Positions 18,537 through 27,918 of a stretch of 64,000 nt of DNA are shown here, one piece after another. The notes under the pieces are model-generated. The model saw only the letters and a program-made list of their open reading frames with translations. It ran no database searches and was not told where the DNA came from. Source of the stretch: Streptomyces buecherae (GTDB lineage Bacteria; Actinomycetota; Actinomycetes; Streptomycetales; Streptomycetaceae); assembly GCF_014295035.1 (NCBI RefSeq), contig NZ_CP060404.1, forward strand, positions 4,806,001-4,870,000, given 5' to 3'. A program made the position numbers and the translations under genes. The number at the start of each line of letters is the position of its first letter. Within the stretch, counting starts at the first letter, position 1.

Positions 18537-18668
18537 GGCGTGGGTGTCCTCTCCTCGCGTGCGGGGAGTGCCAGTGTGCGCGCGCCGGGCCGCCGAGCGG
18601 TACGCGACGCGGGCGGGGACGCCGTCTGTCACACCTGCCACCCGGCTGACCGGCGCCCCGGCCGCCGC

Positions 18669-19967
18669 TCAGTCCGGTACGTGGATGATCGGGAAGCTGC
18701 CCGTGTTGGTCGGCGCGGAGTCCGGCAGCCACAGCACCGCGACCGCGCCCTCCGCGCCCTCCGCGGTCGGCTCCGCGTTGCGGAAGGTGAGCCGGGCGCC
18801 CAGGACCCGGGCCTGGCCCTGGGCGATGGTCAGGCCGAGGCCGTGGCCCTTGCCGGCGCGGTCGCTGGCGCCGGTACGGAAACGGCTCGGGCCCTCCTTG
18901 AGCAGTTCCTCGGGGAAGCCGGTCCCGTGGTCGCGGACCCGGATCATCCGGCCCTCGACGGTGACCTCGAACGGCGGCTTGCCGTGCTTGGCGGCGTTGG
19001 CCAGCAGGTTGCCGATGATCCGCTCCAGCCGGCGCGGGTCGGTGGTCACGTACGCGTCCCGCACGACCGAGATCCGCGCCTCCGGTGCCACCATCCGCAC
19101 CCGGCGCGCGACGAACTCGCCGAGCGCGATGTCCTCCAGCTCCGCGCGCTCCGCGAAGCCGTCCAGCCTGGCCACCTCCAACACGTCCTCGACCAGCGTG
19201 CGCATCGCCTGGGCGCGGTCGCGGACGAGTTCGGTCGGGCGGCCCGGCGGCAGCAGTTCGGCGGCCGTGAGCAGACCGGTGACGGGGGTGCGCAGCTCGT
19301 GCGCGATGTCGGCGGTGACCCGGCGCTCGGCCTCCAGGCGCTGGCGCAGCGCGTCGGCCATGCTGTCGATCGCGCCGGCCAGCTCGTCGGTCTCGTCCCG
19401 TACCCGGCCGCCGATCTGGTCCCGTACCCGGATGTCGCCGTCGCCCTCGGCGACCTTGCGGGCCGCCGCCGCGGCCTTGCGCAGCCGGCGCGAGAGCTGG
19501 TCGCCGATGAGGACGCCGAGCGCGACGCCACCGAGCACGACGGCGAGCGAGCCGACCACCAGGACCCGGTCCAGCTCGTCCAGGACGGCGAAGCGGTCCT
19601 GGAACTGGCCGTGCACCGACAGCACCCGGCCGTTGCTGACCGGCACCGAGGCCCACACCTCGGGCGCGCCGGAACCGTTGTCCTGGAGGTAGGTGGCCCG
19701 CAGGCCGCGCGCCGCCTCCTCCTTGAGCTGCTCGGGCAGGTCGGGGTCGTCGATCTTGGCCTGGAAGAGCAGCCGGCGGGTGGACTCGTAGAACCGCTGC
19801 GCGGCCTGGACGCGGTCGTCCATCACGTCGCGGCTGTTGTCGAGCATGGACGCGCGGGCCGCGTTGTGGACGACAAGGCTGAGCGAGGTGGCGATCAGGG
19901 CGCCGACACAGGCGATGGCCAGGCTGACCTTCCAGCGCAACCCGGTACGGAACGCGAGCCTCGCCAC
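18669..19967 (-). CDS. cseC: CseC, envelope-stress sensor histidine kinase
   Basis: CseC senses cell-envelope damage and phosphorylates CseB. From GTG 19967 the product has 432 residues. TM1 is near 13-33, a periplasmic-side sensor loop spans about 34-133, TM2 is near 134-156, and HAMP follows at 157-212. The H-box is DIAHELRTPVTGL with H223, followed by N-box NLLANAAKHG and G-boxes DHGTGFP and GHGLGLTIAQ. The start is one base after the cseB stop, so translation is coupled. The gene order sigE-cseA-cseB-cseC identifies it firmly. Confidence 0.95.
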   Translation of the reverse strand: MARLAFRTGLRWKVSLAIACVGALIATSLSLVVHNAARASMLDNSRDVMDDRVQAAQRFYESTRRLLFQAKIDDPDLPEQLKEEAARGLRATYLQDNGSGAPEVWASVPVSNGRVLSVHGQFQDRFAVLDELDRVLVVGSLAVVLGGVALGVLIGDQLSRRLRKAAAAARKVAEGDGDIRVRDQIGGRVRDETDELAGAIDSMADALRQRLEAERRVTADIAHELRTPVTGLLTAAELLPPGRPTELVRDRAQAMRTLVEDVLEVARLDGFAERAELEDIALGEFVARRVRMVAPEARISVVRDAYVTTDPRRLERIIGNLLANAAKHGKPPFEVTVEGRMIRVRDHGTGFPEELLKEGPSRFRTGASDRAGKGHGLGLTIAQGQARVLGARLTFRNAEPTAEGAEGAVAVLWLPDSAPTNTGSFPIIHVPD

Positions 19968-19968
19968 G

Positions 19969-20679
19969 TCAGCCCTTGAGCTTGTAGCCGAAGCCGCGGA
20001 CCGTCTCGATCCGGTCCTGGCCGATCTTGCCGCGCAGCCGCTGCACGTGGACGTCCACGACCCGGGTGTCGCCACCCCAGCCGTAGTCCCACACGCGCTC
20101 AAGCAGCCGGTCGCGGGAGAGGACGGTGCCCGGGGCCGCCGAGAACTCAAGCAGCAGCCGCATCTCGGTCGGCGTCAGCGCCACCGGCGTGCCGGCCTTG
20201 CGGACCTCCATGCCCTCCGGGTTCACCTCCAGGTCGCCGAAGCGCAGCGGCCCCTCGACGGGCGCCGCGTCGGAGGGGGGCGCGCCGCCCGCGCCGCCGG
20301 GCCCGCTGGCGTGGCCGAAGCGGCGCAGCACGGCCCGGATGCGGGCGACGAGGACGGCGCCGTCGAACGGCTTGGTCACGTAGTCGTCGGCGCCGGCCTC
20401 CAGGCCGAGCACCACGTCGATGCTGTCGGCACGCGCCGACAGCATGATCACCGGGACGGTGGACTCATCACGTATCCGCCGGCACAGACTCACCCCGTCC
20501 AGGCCCGGCACCATCACGTCGAGCAGGGCGATGTCCGGCCGGTTGGCCCGGAACCGCTCCAGGCCCGTCAGCCCGTCGGGCGCCGCCGTGACGACGAAGC
20601 CGTCCCGCTCCAGCGCGAGCTGGGTGGCCTCGCGGATCACGTCGTCGTCCTCGACGAAGAGCACATGTGTTTCCGCCAC
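19969..20679 (-). CDS. cseB: CseB, OmpR-type response regulator of the sigE system
   Basis: CseB activates the sigE promoter when phosphorylated by CseC. The 236-residue protein has a receiver domain with the acidic pocket EDDD (10-13), phospho-acceptor D54 in IALLDVMVPG, and K in YVTKPF. An OmpR/PhoB winged helix follows (LTPTEMRLLLEF, DVHVQRLRGKIG, TVRGFGYKL). A linker of about 30 residues rich in Gly/Pro/Ala separates the two. It starts at ATG 20679, 8 bp past the cseA stop. Confidence 0.96.
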   Translation of the reverse strand: MAETHVLFVEDDDVIREATQLALERDGFVVTAAPDGLTGLERFRANRPDIALLDVMVPGLDGVSLCRRIRDESTVPVIMLSARADSIDVVLGLEAGADDYVTKPFDGAVLVARIRAVLRRFGHASGPGGAGGAPPSDAAPVEGPLRFGDLEVNPEGMEVRKAGTPVALTPTEMRLLLEFSAAPGTVLSRDRLLERVWDYGWGGDTRVVDVHVQRLRGKIGQDRIETVRGFGYKLKG

Positions 20680-20687
20680 GGTCGCCG

Positions 20688-21362
20688 TCAGCCTTCCGTT
20701 CCGTCGTCACTGGGCAACTCGTCGTCGTCCGCGTCGTCGTCTTCCACGGTCTTGTTGAAGTCCGTGTGGGTGCGCCCGGTCTCGATGAACCGTTCGTCGG
20801 ACCAGCGGTAGTGGATGACATCCTCGCCCGATGGGCAGCACAGCGCATCACCGGAGTCGTAGACCTGCTGGGTGACGCGCAGTTCGTTCTTCTCGATGTC
20901 GATGTAGACCGGCGCCTGCTCGGCCAGGAAGACGTTCTCGTAGTCCTCGCCGCTCTTGCGGTACACGTACGAGCCGATGCCGAAGCCGTCGCCACAGGTC
21001 ATGACGTTGACCACGACATCGGTCGTGGAGGCGCCGGTCAGCTTGCCGTAGCTGACGTCGACCGGGTACTCGTCCTTGACGCAGGGCTTGAGGTTCCGCT
21101 TGAGGTCGGCGTTCACCTTCGGATCGCTCTTGACCAGCGCGACGGCGTCCACCTTGACCGGGGACGCCTCCATCGACGGCACCGCGGAGGGCTTCGACTC
21201 GCGCGTCACCGCGTCCCGCTGCGCCTGACCTTCCTTGCGCACGCCATCGCTGGCGGAGTTGCACCCTGCCAACACCAGGCCGACGGTCGCGGCGAGCGCC
21301 GCGACCGCACCCCCGGTGAACAGGGCTGTTCTGCTGGGAGCCGCCTTGCTCAGGCCGCGCAC
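20688..21362 (-). CDS. cseA: CseA, lipoprotein modulating the SigE system
   Basis: CseA is the extracytoplasmic lipoprotein that negatively affects sigE activity in S. coelicolor. The 224-residue product starts at GTG 21362, overlapping the sigE 3' end by 13 bp. The lipobox is LVLAGC with C34 as the modified residue. The mature part holds NLKPCVKDEYPVDVSYG and VVVNVMTCGDGFG, with four further cysteines (including LCCPSG), and ends in a long acidic tail (VEDDDADDDELPSDD). Confidence 0.92.
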   Translation of the reverse strand: MRGLSKAAPSRTALFTGGAVAALAATVGLVLAGCNSASDGVRKEGQAQRDAVTRESKPSAVPSMEASPVKVDAVALVKSDPKVNADLKRNLKPCVKDEYPVDVSYGKLTGASTTDVVVNVMTCGDGFGIGSYVYRKSGEDYENVFLAEQAPVYIDIEKNELRVTQQVYDSGDALCCPSGEDVIHYRWSDERFIETGRTHTDFNKTVEDDDADDDELPSDDGTEG

Positions 21363-22372
21363 CTGGCCGGCCCCCGATCGTGGAGCTGGCGGCGGTCCTC
21401 GTGCCCGTGGCCGGGGGCCGCGCCGACCGCGCCGACGGGGCCCACGGCACTGACCGGGCCGACGGTGCCGGCGGGGCGCACGGCGCCGACGGGGCCCATG
21501 GGGCGCTCGACGCGGGCGGCGGCCCGCTCCGGGGCACGGCCCGTGCGCTCGCTCAGCGGCTGCCGCTGACGCACCACGCCACCGAGCGGGACGGCGTGGG
21601 TCGCGGGGCGGGCGGCGGCGGGCGCCGGGGCGGCGACCGCGGGACGGCGGGCGCCGGCCTGGGGGAGGGCCGGCGCGCCGGTCTGGGGGCGGGCGGCGGA
21701 CCGGGTACGGGTGGCCGCGGGCCGCGTACGGGCGGCGGCGGGGCGGGCGACGCCGGGGCCGCCGTTCACCCGGGCGTCCGCGCCGGCTCGCGGGCCGCGG
21801 GCCGCGGGGACGGTGGTGGCCGCGCTGGTCGGCTCGCTCGTGCCCCGCCGCTCGGCGCGCTCCAGCGCGACGGCGTCCAGGTCACGGCTCTCCAACTCCT
21901 GGCGCAGCCGTGCCAGAGCACGGTGCAACGTGCTCTTGACGGTGCCGGTCGACATGCCCAGCGCCTCCGCGGTCTCCTCGGTGCTCATCTGCTCCCAGTG
22001 TCGCAGGACGACGACGCTGCGCTGCTTCGGCGCCAGGCAGGACAGGATGTCCATCAGCAAAGCCCGGTCCGCGTGCTGCTCGGTCCCGTCCTCGACCCGC
22101 GCGTCCGGCAGCTCGTCGGTGGGCACCTCGTCCAGCTTGCGGGCCCGCCACCACTCCGTACGCGTGTTGATCATGACACGGCGCAGGTAGGCGTCGGCGA
22201 GCGACTTGTCGGCGATCCCGTCCCAGCGGCCGAGGGTGCGCACCAGCGCGGTCTGGAGGAGGTCCTGGGCCTCGATCGGGTCCGGCACCAGCCGACGGGC
22301 GCTGCGCAGCAGGGCGTCCTGCCGGTTGCGAACGTAGTCCTCGAAGTCCAGTACCTCGCCGCTGCTGGCCAT
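21350..22372 (-). CDS. sigE: SigE, ECF sigma factor with unusual C-terminal extension
   Basis: SigE directs transcription of cell-envelope stress genes. From ATG 22372 (SD GGAGG) the protein is 340 residues, whereas SigE is normally about 175-190. Region 2 (FEDYVRNRQDALLRSARRL, AYLRRVMINTRTEWWRARK) and region 4 (LAPKQRSVVVLRHWEQMS, MSTGTVKSTLHRALARLRQ) end near residue 175. About 150 residues of Ala/Pro/Arg/Gly low complexity follow, with repeats of VGAVRPAGTVGPVSAVGPVG. The frame then ends with the RCAA tetrapeptide that I recall ending normal SigE. It is the first gene of a four-gene operon. Confidence 0.93.
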   Translation of the reverse strand: MASSGEVLDFEDYVRNRQDALLRSARRLVPDPIEAQDLLQTALVRTLGRWDGIADKSLADAYLRRVMINTRTEWWRARKLDEVPTDELPDARVEDGTEQHADRALLMDILSCLAPKQRSVVVLRHWEQMSTEETAEALGMSTGTVKSTLHRALARLRQELESRDLDAVALERAERRGTSEPTSAATTVPAARGPRAGADARVNGGPGVARPAAARTRPAATRTRSAARPQTGAPALPQAGARRPAVAAPAPAAARPATHAVPLGGVVRQRQPLSERTGRAPERAAARVERPMGPVGAVRPAGTVGPVSAVGPVGAVGAAPGHGHEDRRQLHDRGPARCAA

Positions 22373-22775
22373 TGCGCAGCCTCCATTCCCCGGTGTTCCC
22401 CGCGTCACGCCACTGGTCATGTGGCCTGTTACCGAGGAACCTACGGAGGCGCTGTTGCGGCATTCCGTACGCCAGCACTGCCGTCCGTGCACAGCTACCC
22501 ATAGGTTGTGTAACAACGGCCGCAAAGCGCCCCCCAGCTCACGGAACGTTTCCGCTGCCCTACGCAGCGCCGCCCCACGCGACCCGCCCCGGGCGGTGCC
22601 GGGGTGGGTCACGTGGGGCGGTGGGCCGCGCTACGGGGTCGGGTGGGGCGAGCGGCTGCGGCTGGTCGCGGCGGCGCTCGGCTGGTAGCGGCGGCGGGCG
22701 GCCGGCGGTCGCGGTCGGGTGGTTGGGCGGGGGGCCCGGCGGGTGGGGTGGGTAGGTCGTGGCCCCGGTGGGTGG

Positions 22776-22998
22776 GTGCGGGGCCGTGAGCGAGCGGGCG
22801 CGGGCCCGGCGGCGGGTAGAGGGACGCGGGCGTGGGCCCAGCGGGTGGGTGTGGGGTCGTGGGCCCGGCGGGGAGAGGGGGACGCGGGCCCGGTGGGTGG
22901 GTGCGGGGCCGTGTACGAGCGGGCGCGGGCCCTGCGGCGGGTAGAGGTACGCGGGCGTGGGCCTGGCGGGTGGGTGTGGGGGCGTGGGCCCGGACGGT
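22776..22998. repeat. Imperfect tandem duplication, 125-bp period
   Basis: Two G-rich copies begin with the same GTGCGGGGCCGTG at 22776 and 22901. They share GAGCGGGCGCGGGCC, CGGCGGGTAGAGG and GGGTGGGTGTGGGG blocks in order; the second copy is cut at about 22998. The repeat fills much of the 633-bp spacer 22373-23005 downstream of mutY. The open frames across it are low-complexity and I treat it as noncoding. Confidence 0.7.
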
Positions 22999-23005
22999 CG
23001 TGGGC

Positions 23006-24076
23006 TCAGGTCTGGGGGAGTCGGTAGACGCCGCCGGCGAGCGGTTCGACGAGGCCGTCGGCCACCAATCCGTCCAGCGCCCTGGCCCGCTGGACCGGCT
23101 CGTGCCACACCCGGTCCAGCTCCGCCTGCGGTACGGGCGAGGTCGCCTCCCGCAACACCGCGAGCAGCTTGCCGCGCACCTGCCGGTCGGTGCCGGCGTA
23201 CGTCTGGCCTCGGCGCGGCGGCCCCTCGTACGCCGGCGATCCCGCCAGCTTCCAGGCGCACCGCTCGGCGATCGGGCACCGGCCGCACTCGGGCGAGCGG
23301 GCGGTGCACACCAGCGCGCCCAGCTCCATCGTCGCCGCGGCCCAGCGCGCGGCGGTGGCCTGGTCGGCGGGGAGCAGCGAGCGCGCGAGCCTGCGTTCGG
23401 CGGCGGTGGTCGCGTTCGGCGGGTACTCCTTGCCGGTGACGGCCCGCGCGAAGACCCGGCGCACGTTCGTGTCGAGCACCGGATGGCGCTGCCCGTACGC
23501 GAAGGAGGCGACGGCGGCCGCGGTGTACTCGCCGACCCCGGGCAGCGCGAGGAGCTGCGCGTGCTCGCGCGGTACGTCGCCCAGGTGCCGCTCCCTTATC
23601 GCCGACGCGGCGGCGTGCAGCCGCAGCGCGCGGCGCGGGTAGCCGAGCCGGCCCCAGGCGCGCACCGCCTCGCCGGGCGGCTCGGCGGCCAGGTCGGCGG
23701 GGCGCGGCCAGCGGGCCAGCCACTGCTCGTAGACCGGCAGCACCCGGTTCACCGGCGTCTGCTGAAGCATGAACTCGCTGACCATCACCCCCCACGGACC
23801 GGCCTCGGGCCGCCGCCAGGGCAGGTCGCGGGCGTGCGTCTCGAACCAGGCGTTGACGGCGGTGTGCAGGGCGGCGGCCGAGGCGGGCGCGTCGGCCGGC
23901 GCCGCGGCGGGCGTCGCCGAGGCGTGGGCGGTGGCCTGCGGCTCGGCGGCGCGGGCGGCGGCTGCCGGCCGCGGCGGGTGCGCGGGCTGCGGCGTCTGGG
24001 GGGCGTGCTCGGCGGACTCGGGGGCGCACTCGGCGGGCTGCGAGGCTTCGACGGATGGCGCGGGCGTGGCAGTCAT
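23006..24076 (-). CDS. mutY: MutY, A/G-specific adenine DNA glycosylase
   Basis: MutY removes adenine mispaired with 8-oxoguanine. The 356-residue product has an Ala/Pro-rich N-terminal extension of about 68 residues, so the true start may be downstream of ATG 24076. The catalytic core follows: SEFMLQQTPV with catalytic E101, helix-hairpin-helix LPGVGEYTAAA (178-188), and D202 in VLDTNVRRV. The [4Fe-4S] motif is C-X6-C-X2-C-X5-C at C257, C264, C267 and C273. The usual C-terminal MutT-like 8-oxoG recognition domain is short or reduced here. Confidence 0.94.
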   Translation of the reverse strand: MTATPAPSVEASQPAECAPESAEHAPQTPQPAHPPRPAAAARAAEPQATAHASATPAAAPADAPASAAALHTAVNAWFETHARDLPWRRPEAGPWGVMVSEFMLQQTPVNRVLPVYEQWLARWPRPADLAAEPPGEAVRAWGRLGYPRRALRLHAAASAIRERHLGDVPREHAQLLALPGVGEYTAAAVASFAYGQRHPVLDTNVRRVFARAVTGKEYPPNATTAAERRLARSLLPADQATAARWAAATMELGALVCTARSPECGRCPIAERCAWKLAGSPAYEGPPRRGQTYAGTDRQVRGKLLAVLREATSPVPQAELDRVWHEPVQRARALDGLVADGLVEPLAGGVYRLPQT

Positions 24077-24370
24077 AGCACCAACGATCCTGGCACGCCC
24101 CCGGCTCGCGACGAAACGGCCCGCGCCGGGCGGCCGGGTGAGCCGCGAGGGCCGTACGGGCCACGCGCGCCGGCCCGGGGCACGTCGTACGGAACCTGTA
24201 CGGGACCCGTACGGAACCCGTCGGGCGGTCGGCCACGCGGATCGCGAAGGGTCCCGGTGCGCGGAAAAGTGCGCCCGGAAAGCCGTCTCCGGGCAGATGA
24301 TGAGAAAAGTCGGCCCGGAATGCGGCGGGTACTGGCGGGTCTCCCAACGGATCTCTCGTAGAGTTTCCGC

Positions 24371-25240
24371 GTGGGATCTCTGCGCAATCCGATCGGTCCG
24401 CTCCCTTCCTCCATCTACTGGCGGCGGAGGGCAGTTGCGCTGTCCCTGGTCGCGTTGCTCGTCCTCCTCGTCATCTGGGCCGTGGGCCTAGGTGGCGACG
24501 ACGGCGGTGGCAAGGACGACGCCAAGGGCGCCAACGGCGGTAACACGGCCAGCACCATCACGCCGGGGCCGTCCTCGTCCGGGCCCGTCAACGAACAACG
24601 GCCGGGCGGACGCGACGAGTCGGACGACGAGAAGGAAACCGGCGGCACCGGTGACTCCGGCGGCTCCGGCGACAGTGGTGGCTCCGGTGGTACGGGCGGC
24701 AGCGGCGGCACGGGCGACTCCGGCGGCAACGCCGGCGGCCCGGGTGGCACGGGCGGTTCGGGCGGCAGCGGCACCACCGGCGCGGCCGGCGGCCTCGGCG
24801 TCGGCAACGGCGCCCTGGAACCGTCCGACTCGACGCTGGCCGACTGCGAGGCGGGCACGGTGGAGTTGACGCTGCGCAGCCTCAAGAACTCCTACGAGCC
24901 CGGCGACAAGCCGAAGTTCGAGCTGGCCGTGAAGAACCGCGGCGACGGCGCCTGCAAGGTGGACCTCGGCCGCGCGTCGGCCTCGCTCACCATCACGGAC
25001 GCGGCGGACGACCACATCTGGGCCTCGGACGACTGCCCGCGCGGCAGCGCCGTCTCGTTGGTGCGGGTACCGGGCGACGACGCGATCAAGCGCACCGTGG
25101 AGTGGGACCGCAAGACCACGCAGGAGAACTGCGCGACCCCCTCCGGCGTCCAGGCCGCGCCGGCCGGCACCTACCTGGTCGAGGCCAAGGTGGACGGCCT
25201 CGGCACGGCCCGCGTCTCGTTCGTCCTGGCCAAGGACTGA
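24371..25240 (+). CDS. Membrane-anchored protein with Gly/Ser linker and Ig-like domain
   Basis: The 289-residue protein starts at GTG 24371. A single TM helix at about 21-40 (AVALSLVALLVLLVIWAVG) follows a basic N-terminus, giving a type II orientation. Residues 45-145 are a Gly/Ser/Thr/Asp-rich flexible linker (TGDSGGSGDSGGSG type). The C-terminal 140 residues form a beta-rich extracellular domain (VELTLRSLKNSYEPGDKPKF, CKVDLGRASASLTI). Four cysteines (ADCEAG, GACKV, DDCPRG, ENCATP) probably form two disulfides. It lies between mutY and disA as in other Streptomyces. The function is unknown. Confidence 0.85.
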   Translation: MGSLRNPIGPLPSSIYWRRRAVALSLVALLVLLVIWAVGLGGDDGGGKDDAKGANGGNTASTITPGPSSSGPVNEQRPGGRDESDDEKETGGTGDSGGSGDSGGSGGTGGSGGTGDSGGNAGGPGGTGGSGGSGTTGAAGGLGVGNGALEPSDSTLADCEAGTVELTLRSLKNSYEPGDKPKFELAVKNRGDGACKVDLGRASASLTITDAADDHIWASDDCPRGSAVSLVRVPGDDAIKRTVEWDRKTTQENCATPSGVQAAPAGTYLVEAKVDGLGTARVSFVLAKD

Positions 25241-25585
25241 CGGGGGGCTTCCCCCCCCGCCCCCGCCCCTCCCCACCCCTCCGCCCCGCCCGCCGGGCGC
25301 ACCACGCGCCCGGCGCGCCGCCCCGCTCGGTAGGCCGGCTCGCTCGGTGAGCCGGCCCGCCCCCGTGGCCGCCACCCGGCCCGGGTGCCGCGCCCCCGGC
25401 CAGGGCCGCGCCTACGTCCGGCGGCACCGTCGTTCGACCGGCGGCCCGCCGCCTGGCGCTCGCCCTCGACCGGCGCCGGGCCGGACGGTCGGCGTCGCGC
25501 GGGCCGGCCGGCGGTGGCGACCCGTACGATCTGGCGGCGCCGGCCCCGCCGACCGGCCCGCGCGAGAGCAGGAGACCGGAGCCCC
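25241..25585. other. C-rich spacer, no gene seen
   Basis: This 345-bp stretch is dominated by C runs and CCGCCC words. An in-frame upstream extension of the next gene crosses its distal part but is Arg/Pro low complexity with no start signal. A GGAGACCGGAGC ribosome binding site ends the spacer. Confidence 0.4.
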
Positions 25586-26632
25586 ATGCAGACCGCCCAC
25601 GCGTCCACCGGGCGCCCCGCCGACACCGTACGACCGCGCGCCGCGCTCGCGATGGCGCCTGAGGCGGCCGACGGCGTGCTCGATGCCGCGGCGCTGGCCG
25701 CCCTCGCCGAACTCACCGACCTGGTCCCGCCGCCCGCCCTCGCCGACTTCACCACCGAACGGGCCCGCCGGGTGCTGGCCGACACCGAGTTGCTCATCAC
25801 CGGCTGGGGGTGCCCGCCCATCGACGAGCGGGTGCTCGCCGCCGCGCCCCGCCTGCGGGCCATCGCGCACACCGCCGGCTCGGTGCGCGGCCACGTCGGC
25901 GCCGCCTGCTGGCGGCGCGGTATCGAGGTCTCGTCCGCCGCGCGGGCCAACGCGCTTCCGGTGGCCGAGTACACGCTCGCCATGATCCTGCTCGCCAACA
26001 AGGGCGTCCTGGAGTCGGCCCGCGCCTACCGCGCCGCCCGCGCCCGCGAGCACTGGCAGTACGCGGGCCCCGAACAGGGCAACTACCAGCGCACCGTCGG
26101 TATCCTCAGCGCCTCCCTCACCGGCCGTCGCGTCATCGAACTCCTCCGTCCGCACGATCTGCACGTCCTCCTCTACGACCCGTACGTGAGCGCCGAACAG
26201 GCCGCCGCCCTCGGCGCCCGCGCCGTCGACCTCCCCGAACTCTTCGCGGCCAGCGACGTGGTGAGCGTGCACACGCCGCTGCTGCCCGAGACACGCGGCC
26301 TGGTCAGCCGCGAACTCCTCGCCGCGCTCCGCCCGGACGCGACCCTGATCAACACGGCGCGCGGCGCGGTGGTGGACCAGCAGGCGCTGACCGAGGCGTT
26401 GCTCGCGGGCCGTGTCAGGGCCGTGCTCGACGTCACCGAACCCGACCAACTCCCGCCCGACCACCCCCTGTGGACCTGTGAGAACGCCTTGCTCACCCCG
26501 CACATCGCCGGCTCCCAGGGCACGGAGCTGCGCCGGCTCGCGGCGGTGGCGGTCGACGAGGTGCGGCGCTGGGCTCGCGGCGAGGGCTTCGCCCACGCGG
26601 TGCCGCCCGAGCGGGCGGCGTACCTGGCATAG
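25586..26632 (+). CDS. D-isomer-specific 2-hydroxyacid dehydrogenase family protein
   Basis: The 348-residue protein starts at ATG 25586 after CGGAGCCCC. The NAD-binding half shows TVGILSASLTGRRVIELLRP, a variant of the GxGxxG loop, and the catalytic residues of the family. These are Arg in INTARGAVVD, Glu or equivalent in VTEPDQLPPDHPLW, and His in LLTPHIAGSQG. An ANALPVAEYTLAMIL segment is typical. Members reduce 2-keto acids to D-2-hydroxy acids. The substrate cannot be assigned from context, since the gene stands alone between two spacers. Confidence 0.88.
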   Translation: MQTAHASTGRPADTVRPRAALAMAPEAADGVLDAAALAALAELTDLVPPPALADFTTERARRVLADTELLITGWGCPPIDERVLAAAPRLRAIAHTAGSVRGHVGAACWRRGIEVSSAARANALPVAEYTLAMILLANKGVLESARAYRAARAREHWQYAGPEQGNYQRTVGILSASLTGRRVIELLRPHDLHVLLYDPYVSAEQAAALGARAVDLPELFAASDVVSVHTPLLPETRGLVSRELLAALRPDATLINTARGAVVDQQALTEALLAGRVRAVLDVTEPDQLPPDHPLWTCENALLTPHIAGSQGTELRRLAAVAVDEVRRWARGEGFAHAVPPERAAYLA

Positions 26633-26727
26633 GCCCGCCGGCCCGCTGACCCGCCACCCCGCTGGCCCGCCCCCCCGGCGGCCCGCCACCCCGCCCGGCG
26701 ACGGCCGCCGCAGAGCCGCGACGCGCG

Positions 26728-27249
26728 CTACGCCACCCGGTCGCGCGGCTCTGCGGCCCGCAGCCGTTGGGCGTACGACCAGGTCACCGCGGTCATCAGG
26801 ACGGGTATCGCGAACAGCGGGGCGAAGGCCACGGCCCACACGGCCTCGGCCGTCTCGCTGGTCATCAGCGTCTGGCTCTGGACGGTGCAGGCGACCACGA
26901 GCTGCCATATCGCCCCCAGCACCAGGGCCGCCGACGCGCTCCAGGCCAGCGCGGCGAGCGCCCGCGAGTGCCGGACCCGCCGCCGCTCGCTGACCAGCAA
27001 CAGCGGGAGCAGGGCCGCCACCTCGGTGAGCAGGGACAGGCCGAGGACATAGGCGATGCCCCAGCCCGGGATGGCGAACTCCTCGCGCAGCACCCGGTCG
27101 CTGTAGCCGACGTAGACCCCGAACGCCATGGCGACGCGCCACAGCCCGGAGGGGACGGCGCACAGCGCGATGGCGTGCGCGCAGCGCCGGGCCCACCGGG
27201 GCGCTGGAGCCAACACCGAGGCGGGAGCGGGGACGGTGGCGATCGACAT
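26728..27249 (-). CDS. Four-TM membrane protein, unknown function
   Basis: From ATG 27249 (MSIATVPAP) the product is 173 residues. Hydrophobic helices are visible around 21-42, 56-78, 88-110 and 130-158. The polypeptide is otherwise featureless, with a basic loop (SERRRVRHSRA) on the presumed cytoplasmic side. No family is recognised. The open frame continues far upstream, but that part is repetitive and lacks coding character. Confidence 0.75.
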   Translation of the reverse strand: MSIATVPAPASVLAPAPRWARRCAHAIALCAVPSGLWRVAMAFGVYVGYSDRVLREEFAIPGWGIAYVLGLSLLTEVAALLPLLLVSERRRVRHSRALAALAWSASAALVLGAIWQLVVACTVQSQTLMTSETAEAVWAVAFAPLFAIPVLMTAVTWSYAQRLRAAEPRDRVA

Positions 27250-27425
27250 GGCCCCATCCTGACCGCGAACGAGGCCGCCGCACATCGGACCTGACGGTGA
27301 TTCGCGATCAGTCGACGGGGGGACGGCCAGGCCCTCCGATGGCACCCGAGCCGTACGAGCGTCGTACCCCGGTGCTACGCGCAACCCTGAGCCGCCGCCC
27401 GCCACCGGTGGACATCCCGCCTTCG

Positions 27426-27470
27426 GGGCGAGGAGCCCCTGGGCGAGGAGGCCCTGGGCGAGGAGGCCGC
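27426..27470. repeat. 15-bp tandem repeat, three copies
   Basis: GGGCGAGGAGCCCCT at 27426, GGGCGAGGAGGCCCT at 27441 and GGGCGAGGAGGCCGC at 27456 follow one another without spacers. They differ from each other by one to two bases. Confidence 0.85.
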
Positions 27471-27918
27471 CCCCTCTTCCCCTCCGCGACGCTCGCCGCC
27501 CCGGCGTTCCGAGGCTGAGGGAAGGGCCTGTCGCCGGAGCTGCACCTCCCGCATCCGGAAGGGGAGAGGTCCCACCGCTCAGGGTCCCTTGGCTTCGCCG
27601 GAGGAAGGGCAGGGCCCACCACTCAGGCCCCGCTGTCTCGCCACGACGGCGATCAGTCACACGACAACAGGGCCCGGCGACACCACCGACGGCAGCGAAC
27701 GCCGAGCCCCCACGCATCCCGAGTCCTCACGAACCCTGAACCCCAACGATCCCCGAGCCCCCACGCCCCCGAGACGCCCCGGGGCCAGCGGGCAACCGCC
27801 GCCAGCACAACACCCCGCAGCCCCCCGCAGAGGGGCAAACGGCCCACGCCAGAAGAGAGCCACCAACGCCCCACCGCCAGAAGACCAACACCCGGGCACC
27901 CCGCCACGGAGCCCTGCC

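Noticed and set aside
22832..24361. 509-residue plus-strand frame opposite mutY
   Set aside because: Antisense to clear MutY catalytic motifs; translation is Arg/Gly-rich noise.
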